A stretch of 64,000 bases of DNA from NCBI RefSeq assembly GCF_014655295.1, contig NZ_BNBI01000001.1, positions 1 through 64,000 of the forward strand. The letters are read 5' to 3'. Shown here one piece after another: positions 59,460 through 64,000 of the stretch. A program made the position numbers and the translations under genes. A model generated the notes under the pieces. That model was not told where the DNA came from and made no database searches. It was given only the letters and a program-made list of their open reading frames with translations. How positions within the stretch are numbered: position 1 is the first letter of the stretch; every line of letters starts with the position of its first letter. Origin of the DNA: Streptomyces fumanus. Its GTDB lineage: Bacteria > Actinomycetota > Actinomycetes > Streptomycetales > Streptomycetaceae.

Positions 59460-61376
59460 GTGCAGTCACAGGATCTCGCCCCGCGCCCCGCAGCCCCCGC
59501 CGGCGACCCGGTCGTCGACGTCGAGGAGGCCGAGGCCGCGCTCGTCGAGCACTATCCGCGTCTGGTCCGGCTCGCCTACCTGGTGCTGCCGCCGGGCCTC
59601 GGCCGCAGCCGCCGGGTGCTGACCGCGCACGCCCTCACCCAGCGTGCGCTGCCCCGCAACCGCACCGCGGCCCCGGTGATCCCGGCCCAGTCCACCGGCC
59701 GTGACGGCGACCCCGGTTACGCCCTGGTCCGCCTCCGGGTGGTGCGTACGGCCCTGGAGGCGGGGCTGCCGCTGCGCCGCCCGGCGTGGCCCAAGCGGTC
59801 CCAACTGCCGCCGCTGCTGCCCCGGGTGTGGGGGCTGCGGCTGTTCCCGCGCTCGGGCGGCGCCGACGAACTGGCCCTGGACCAGGCGCTGTCCGCGCTG
59901 TCCGGCCCCGGCCGGGCGGCGTACGCGCTGCGCGGCCTGGAGCGGCTCCCCGACGGCGAGGTCCGGCGGGTGCTGGACGCCGCGGGCGCCGCCGACGCGG
60001 ACGCGGCGCTGCGCGAGGCCGGCACGGTGGCCGGGCCGTACCCGCTGCTCGACTCGCCCGAGTTCGACCCCTGCTCGCTCCAGGCCCGGCCGACCGACCT
60101 GCTGCGCCGCCGCCGGCACCTGCGGGCGGCGCTGGTCGCCGGGTGCGCGCTGGTGGTGTGCGGGGCGCTGCTCGGCCCGGACGGCGGCTGGGGCCCGGAC
60201 GGCGCCGCCGCCCCGCCCTACGCGCGCAACCCGGCGGCCGAGGCGGCCCTCGACCCGGGCAAGCTGGTCCGGGTCGCCCCCACCGCGTGGCGGACCTCGG
60301 CGCGCGCCGACTTCTCGGTGTGGCCGGCCCGCGGCGCGCTGACCGGCGACCGGGCGCTGCTCCGCCGCGCGCTGGCGGTCTGGGCCCGGCCCGGCGACCC
60401 GGTGGCCGTCTCCGCCACCCCGGGCACCCCGACCGGCGGCCCGGCCGGCCCGCCGCAACTGCTGTACGCGGGGACGGTCGACGCCGCCCGGGTGGTGCTC
60501 CTGTACGACGGGCTGCGGCTGGCCCGGTACGCCGAGCCGAAGGACGGCACGGCCGCCGCCGCCCTCGACCTCGCGCGCGCCGACGGCGCCCGGCGCTCCG
60601 AGGCGGGCGCGGTGGTGCTGGGCCGCTCCGACCGCACCGTCCGCTATCTGACCGCCCCCTGGGTGACCAAGGCGGCCGAGCGGGACCTGACCGAGCCCGG
60701 CGGCGGCGCGATGGAGCTGACGCTGGCCGACGGGGTGACCGCGCCGCTGGCCAGCCCGGTGCAGCGGTCCGGCGCCTGCACGTCCTGGAACGCGCTGGAG
60801 CTGACCGACGGCTCCACCACCCGCGTCCTGACCGACCTCGGCGAGCTGGTCCCGGCCCGGCTGACCACCGGCCGCCCCGGCTCGGCGGCGGAGGTGTCCG
60901 GCGCGAAGGCGCTGCGCGGGTGGGCGCCGTTCGCCTGCTCCCTGAACACGCTCCGCGGCGCGGGCGTCCGCTCGGTCAACGCCTGGGAGTTCGCCTCCCA
61001 GGCGCTGCCCGGCGCCGGGGGGACGGCCGCGTGGGTGTGCACCCGGGCGGAGACCTGGCGGGGCGGCGGCGCGAAGACGCTGGCCCAGTTCCACACGCCG
61101 GGCGGCACCTACGGGGCGGTCGCGGCCCGGGCCGAGAACGTACCGGCGTGCGGCGAGCGCGATCCGCACGTACTGGCCGGAGTGCTGTGGAAGTCACCGG
61201 AGGGCGACTGGTACCTGCTGGCCGCCGCCGACAAGGACACCGGCTCGATCCGGGCCACCGGCGGCATCGACGCCTCGGCGGACGGGCACACCCTGGCGGC
61301 CGAGACGAAGCAGGGCACGCGCGCCGAACTGAAGGCCACCCTGGACGACGGCCGCACGATCCGGGGCCTGCGCTGA
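59460..61376 (+). CDS. membrane-anchored protein with sigma-factor-like N-terminus
   Basis: A 638-residue protein. Residues about 20-190 resemble a degenerate ECF-type sigma factor (LVEHYPRLVRLAYLVL, then a region-4-like LSGPGRAAYALRGLERLPDGEVRRVL). A basic run RRRRHLRAALVAGCALVVCGALLG (about 216-239) is the single membrane helix; residues 245-638 are outside and include several cysteines. The GTG start at 59460 has no good ribosome site. It may couple outside sensing to transcription, or the sigma part may be only a protein-binding remnant; not resolved. Divergent from the TagB-like gene. Confidence 0.7.
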   Translation: MQSQDLAPRPAAPAGDPVVDVEEAEAALVEHYPRLVRLAYLVLPPGLGRSRRVLTAHALTQRALPRNRTAAPVIPAQSTGRDGDPGYALVRLRVVRTALEAGLPLRRPAWPKRSQLPPLLPRVWGLRLFPRSGGADELALDQALSALSGPGRAAYALRGLERLPDGEVRRVLDAAGAADADAALREAGTVAGPYPLLDSPEFDPCSLQARPTDLLRRRRHLRAALVAGCALVVCGALLGPDGGWGPDGAAAPPYARNPAAEAALDPGKLVRVAPTAWRTSARADFSVWPARGALTGDRALLRRALAVWARPGDPVAVSATPGTPTGGPAGPPQLLYAGTVDAARVVLLYDGLRLARYAEPKDGTAAAALDLARADGARRSEAGAVVLGRSDRTVRYLTAPWVTKAAERDLTEPGGGAMELTLADGVTAPLASPVQRSGACTSWNALELTDGSTTRVLTDLGELVPARLTTGRPGSAAEVSGAKALRGWAPFACSLNTLRGAGVRSVNAWEFASQALPGAGGTAAWVCTRAETWRGGGAKTLAQFHTPGGTYGAVAARAENVPACGERDPHVLAGVLWKSPEGDWYLLAAADKDTGSIRATGGIDASADGHTLAAETKQGTRAELKATLDDGRTIRGLR

Positions 61377-61446
61377 TCCCGGCACTCCGGCCGAACCCCG
61401 CCGTTCCGGACGGCTGCCTGGTGAGGGCCCCGCGGCCTCCCGTAAT

Positions 61447-61462
61447 CTGACCGACCGGTCAG
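61447..61462. promoter_or_regulatory. TetR operator, 7-2-7 palindrome
   Basis: CTGACCG (61447-61453) and CGGTCAG (61456-61462) are perfect halves around AC, 24 bases before the TetR start, as expected for autorepression. Confidence 0.7.
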
Positions 61463-61485
61463 TCCATTCGTGAGGAGGAGCCCCC

Positions 61486-62079
61486 ATGGGCGCCGCGGGC
61501 AACGCCGAGCAGACGAAGGCGCGCATTCTGGAAGCGGCCCTGGAGGAGTTCTCCGCGTACGGCATCGCGGGCGCCCGGGTGGACCGCATCGCCCGCCGCG
61601 TCGGGTGCAACAAGAACCTCCTGTACGTCTACTTCGGCAACAAGGAGGCGCTGTTCACCACGGTCCTGGAGCGGAGCCTGGCGCGGGTGTACGAGGAGAT
61701 CGAGTTCACCCCCGACGACCTGCCGGGGTACGCCACCGCCGTCTTCGACTTCGCGATGAGCCACCCGGACCTGATGCGTCTGATGCTGTGGTCGAGCCTG
61801 GAACAGGACCCCGGCCGGGCCACGGCGCGGGCCGATGCCCGTACGGGCAAGGTCCGCGCGCTGTCGTCCGGAACGGCCGGCGAGGCCGACGGCTCCGGGT
61901 TCCGGGGTGAGTTCCTGCTGACCTCGATCATGGCCCTGGCGACGGCCTGGTCTTCGCTCAGCCCGTTCGGCCCCACGCTCGACCCGGACGCGGCCCGGGA
62001 CATGGACCGGTTGCGCGAGGACGTGGGCAGGGCGGTGGCCCGCCTGGCGGCACCGGAGCCGGACCGAGAGGACCGCTAG
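61486..62079 (+). CDS. TetR-family regulator
   Basis: A 197-residue regulator: an N-terminal TetR helix-turn-helix (KARILEAALEEFSAYGIAGARVDRIARRVGCNKNLLYVYFGNKEAL), then a C-terminal ligand-binding helical domain. GAGGAGGAGC is 9 bases upstream of the ATG. A perfect palindrome lies in its promoter. It may act on itself and neighbours; the ligand is unknown. Confidence 0.92.
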   Translation: MGAAGNAEQTKARILEAALEEFSAYGIAGARVDRIARRVGCNKNLLYVYFGNKEALFTTVLERSLARVYEEIEFTPDDLPGYATAVFDFAMSHPDLMRLMLWSSLEQDPGRATARADARTGKVRALSSGTAGEADGSGFRGEFLLTSIMALATAWSSLSPFGPTLDPDAARDMDRLREDVGRAVARLAAPEPDREDR

Positions 62080-62118
62080 GGCCGGCCGGGACCGCTCTTC
62101 GCGGCGCGGGCGCGGTGT

Positions 62119-62958
62119 TCAGGCGGCCTGGCGGTCGGTGGAGAGCGCGGTCGCCTTGCCGTTCTCCAGCTCGGCGAGGCGGGCGGTGAGGGCCTGGTTC
62201 ATGAAGCGGTAGGAGTCGCTGCCCAGCGCCAGCCGGCGCGGCGCCTCGGGCCGGTCCACCGTGGCGATCATCGCGGCGACCATCTTGTCCACGTCCCCGA
62301 CGGAGGGCAGGGACGGGTCCTTGATGCGGCGGACCATGGCGGCCGGCGTGCCGTCGTAGGCGGCCAGGGGCTCGGCGACCCGGGCGCCGCCCGTGCGGAA
62401 ACCGGTGCCGGCGCTGCCGGGCTCGATGATGGTGACGCCGATGCCGAACGGGGCCAGGTCCAGCGCCGTGGCCTCCATGAAGCCCTCGATGCCCCACTTG
62501 CCGGCGCTGTAGACCGAGGCGCCGGGGTTGGTGGCCTGGCCGCCGTAGGTGGAGAGCTGGAGGATGCGTCCGCCGCCCTGGGCCCTCAGGTGCGGGACGG
62601 CGGCCCGCACCACGCGGATGGACCCGAGGAGGTTGGTGTCGATCTGGTGGACGATCTGCTCGTCGGTCAGTTCCTCGACGGCGCCGAAGAGGCCGTAACC
62701 GGCGTTGTTGACGACGACGTCGATGCGGCCCGCCGCCCCGAAGGCCGCGTCGACCACGGCTGTGATGGCCCCCGCGCCGTCGGTCAGATCGAGGCGGTGC
62801 ACGGACAGGCGGTCACCGTGGGCCTTCCGGAGCTCCCGCACGGAATCCAGGTCGCGCACGGTGCCGACGACCCGGTTCCCGTCCGCGAGCAGCATCTCGG
62901 CCATACGGCGGCCGAAGCCGCTGCTGATGCCGGTGATGAACCAGGTGCGCTGGGGCAT
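62119..62958 (-). CDS. short-chain dehydrogenase/reductase
   Basis: A classical SDR of 279 residues: cofactor motif TGISSGFGRRMAE, NNAGYG, catalytic Ser and Tyr-x3-Lys in LSTYGG...YSAGKWGIEGF, and a C-terminal tail. Substrate unknown. The ATG at 62958 has GGAAGGA 7 bases upstream. It is divergent from a TetR gene with shared operators, so it is probably induced by the ligand of that regulator. Confidence 0.93.
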   Translation of the reverse strand: MPQRTWFITGISSGFGRRMAEMLLADGNRVVGTVRDLDSVRELRKAHGDRLSVHRLDLTDGAGAITAVVDAAFGAAGRIDVVVNNAGYGLFGAVEELTDEQIVHQIDTNLLGSIRVVRAAVPHLRAQGGGRILQLSTYGGQATNPGASVYSAGKWGIEGFMEATALDLAPFGIGVTIIEPGSAGTGFRTGGARVAEPLAAYDGTPAAMVRRIKDPSLPSVGDVDKMVAAMIATVDRPEAPRRLALGSDSYRFMNQALTARLAELENGKATALSTDRQAA

Positions 62959-62979
62959 GGTGGATCCTTCCGAGGTACT

Positions 62980-63024
62980 TGACTAACTGGTTAACCACGA
63001 TATGACTGACTAACTAGTTAGTCA
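62980..63024. promoter_or_regulatory. paired TetR operators between SDR and TetR genes
   Basis: TGACTAACTAGTTAGTCA at 63007-63024 is an 18-bp perfect palindrome; a related copy with three changes lies at 62980-62997, 27 bases away. Both sit 22-67 bases upstream of the SDR start and 63-107 bases upstream of the TetR start, suiting a shared divergent promoter. Confidence 0.8.
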
Positions 63025-63086
63025 AGAGCATCGTCGGGTGTCCTCCGAGGCATGGTGCGGCCGGAATCGATCGGTAGGGTGTTCGC

Positions 63087-63776
63087 ATGACTACCGGGGC
63101 ACGTCGCAGGATGGGCGTCGAGGAGCGGCGGCAGCAGTTGATCGGGGTCGCCCTCGAACTCTTCAGCCGGCGCTCGCCCGATGAGGTGTCCATCGACGAG
63201 ATAGCGTCGGCCGCCGGTATCTCCCGCCCGCTGGTCTACCACTACTTCCCCGGCAAACTCAGCCTGTACGAGGCCGCGTTGCGGCGCGCCGCCGACGATC
63301 TCGCGGAGCGGTTCGTGGAGCCCCGGCAGGGGCCGCTCGGGTCGCGGCTGCTGCGGGTGATGCGCCGCTTCTTCGACTTCGTCGACGATCACGGCCCCGG
63401 CTTCTCCGCGCTGATGCGCGGCGGACCGGCGGTGGGCTCCTCCACCACCAACGCGCTCATCGACTCCGTACGGCAGGCCGCGTACGTCCAGATCCTGGCG
63501 CATCTGGACGTGACCGATCCGCCCGCGCGGCTGGAACTGGTCGTCCGCTCCTGGATCTCGCTCGCCGAGTCGACGGCGCTGATCTGGCTGGACGGGCGGC
63601 TCATCCCCCGGGCGGAGCTGGAGAAGCAGCTCGTGCACGACCTGGCCGCGCTGCTCGTGGTCAGCGCGGCCTACGACGAGGAGATGAGCGCCCTGCTGCG
63701 CCGCGTCCTGGCCGGCGAACCGGCCGACGGCCCCTTCGGCGACCTGGTCGGCCGGATCGTCGCGCTGGCGTCCTAG
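63087..63776 (+). CDS. TetR-family regulator (controls the divergent SDR)
   Basis: A 229-residue regulator: helix-turn-helix (QQLIGVALELFSRRSPDEVSIDEIASAAGISRPLVYHYFPGKLSLYEAAL) and a C-terminal domain with RRFFDFVDDHGPGFSALM. The operators above are its likely sites. The ATG at 63087 is clear; no strong ribosome site. Its stop overlaps the convergent isomerase-like gene as CTAG. Confidence 0.92.
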   Translation: MTTGARRRMGVEERRQQLIGVALELFSRRSPDEVSIDEIASAAGISRPLVYHYFPGKLSLYEAALRRAADDLAERFVEPRQGPLGSRLLRVMRRFFDFVDDHGPGFSALMRGGPAVGSSTTNALIDSVRQAAYVQILAHLDVTDPPARLELVVRSWISLAESTALIWLDGRLIPRAELEKQLVHDLAALLVVSAAYDEEMSALLRRVLAGEPADGPFGDLVGRIVALAS

Positions 63777-64000
63777 GCGTCGAACTTGCGGTAGGAGGCG
63801 TCCAGTTCGCGGACCTCGGCGGAGGCGTGCAGGGCGCGGTTCTCGGGCTTGATGTGTTGGCGGAGCAGGTCGAGGACGGCCTCGGTGAGCCGGGCCTTGG
63901 TCTCCTCGGTGCGGCCCGCGAGCAGCCCGATGGTGACGTGCACGACGGCGTGGCCCTCGGTGTCCGGGCCGACGGTGGTGTCCTCGGTGCGGCGGAACTG
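63773..64000 (-). CDS. 5-carboxymethyl-2-hydroxymuconate isomerase-like protein, C-terminal part
   Basis: Only the last 75 residues are in the window; the start lies beyond base 64000. The translation (VHVTIGLLAGRTEETKARL, TEAVLDLLRQHIKPEN, ending SYRKFDA) matches the C-terminal part of the CHMI family, tautomerase-fold enzymes of aromatic degradation. No partner catabolic genes are in view, so a true CHMI role is uncertain. Confidence 0.7.
   Translation of the reverse strand, partial: QFRRTEDTTVGPDTEGHAVVHVTIGLLAGRTEETKARLTEAVLDLLRQHIKPENRALHASAEVRELDASYRKFDA

Noticed and set aside
63773-64000. An aromatic degradation cluster
   Set aside because: Only one partial isomerase-like gene is visible, and no ring-cleavage or dehydrogenase partners with clear roles are in the window.
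1-64000. Prophage, insertion sequence, integrative element or attachment site
   Set aside because: No integrase, transposase, tRNA, terminal repeats or abrupt composition change was seen; gene order looks like core genome.

Overview
The window is about 64 kb of chromosome from a high-GC actinomycete, almost certainly a Streptomyces. Evidence: third-codon-position GC is so high that long shadow ORFs cover every gene on both strands; GTG starts and TTG starts occur; and the gene content and order (ctaC-ctaD, erpA, nadA, cobU/T/S, pepA, lpdA, sucB, aceE, lipB, lipA, glnA, glnII) match, as far as I recall, the conserved core of Streptomyces chromosomes. I see no phage, transposon, CRISPR, rRNA or tRNA.

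Layout. 1-1641: start of a cytochrome c oxidase operon (ctaC, ctaD; minus strand). 1.9-8.0 kb: cysteine desulfurase-TusA fusion, PfkB kinase, a secreted unknown, the Fe-S carrier ErpA and the Fe-S enzyme NadA with a palindromic operator. 8.1-14.6 kb: a minus-strand envelope-stress set (pspA, pspAA, histidine kinase, response regulator, RND efflux pump). 14.8-17.7 kb: DUF3043 protein, a methyltransferase, an HtrA-like lipoprotein protease and a small Trp-rich protein. 17.8-21.8 kb: cobalamin lower-ligand assembly (CobU with an extra N-terminal domain, CobT, CobS), with an antisense-oriented methyltransferase inside. 22-31 kb: leucyl aminopeptidase, then the 2-oxoacid dehydrogenase block (lpdA, E2, GntR regulator, aceE). 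31-40 kb: WYL and XRE-TPR regulators, a peptidoglycan-recognition amidase coupled to a tiny secreted protein, a MarP-like membrane protease, a GNAT, an SDR39U1-type epimerase and an FAD oxidoreductase behind a 588-bp gene-free stretch. 40.6-42.5 kb: lipB and lipA, which supply lipoate to the E2 at 25-27 kb. 43-50 kb: DUF4191 and RDD membrane proteins, then glnA and glnII, both with GlnR boxes in 11-bp phase. 50-64 kb is more accessory: a possible leader peptide, a receiver-less OmpR-type regulator, a NarL-type two-component pair, a secreted DUF1996 protein, a polysaccharide pyruvyl transferase facing a CDP-glycerol-polymerase-like glycosyltransferase, a sigma-factor-like membrane protein, and two TetR regulators with clear operators around an SDR.

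Themes: one supply chain links Fe-S and lipoate assembly (cysteine desulfurase, ErpA, LipA, LipB) to their clients (NadA, E2/Lpd/AceE); a second is nitrogen assimilation (glnA, glnII under GlnR); a third is envelope maintenance (Psp set, two proteases, PGRP amidase, wall-polymer enzymes). Convergent gene pairs are separated by strikingly perfect 14-21 bp hairpins.

The observations I find most worth checking are: the 17-bp perfect palindrome over the aceE promoter, the nadA operator, the Psp/two-component/RND set, the CobU fusion, the membrane-anchored sigma-like protein at 59460-61376, the possible leader peptide at 50439-50561, and the pyruvyl transferase/TagB-like pair. None of these proves a wholly new system; most of the window is ordinary core genome.
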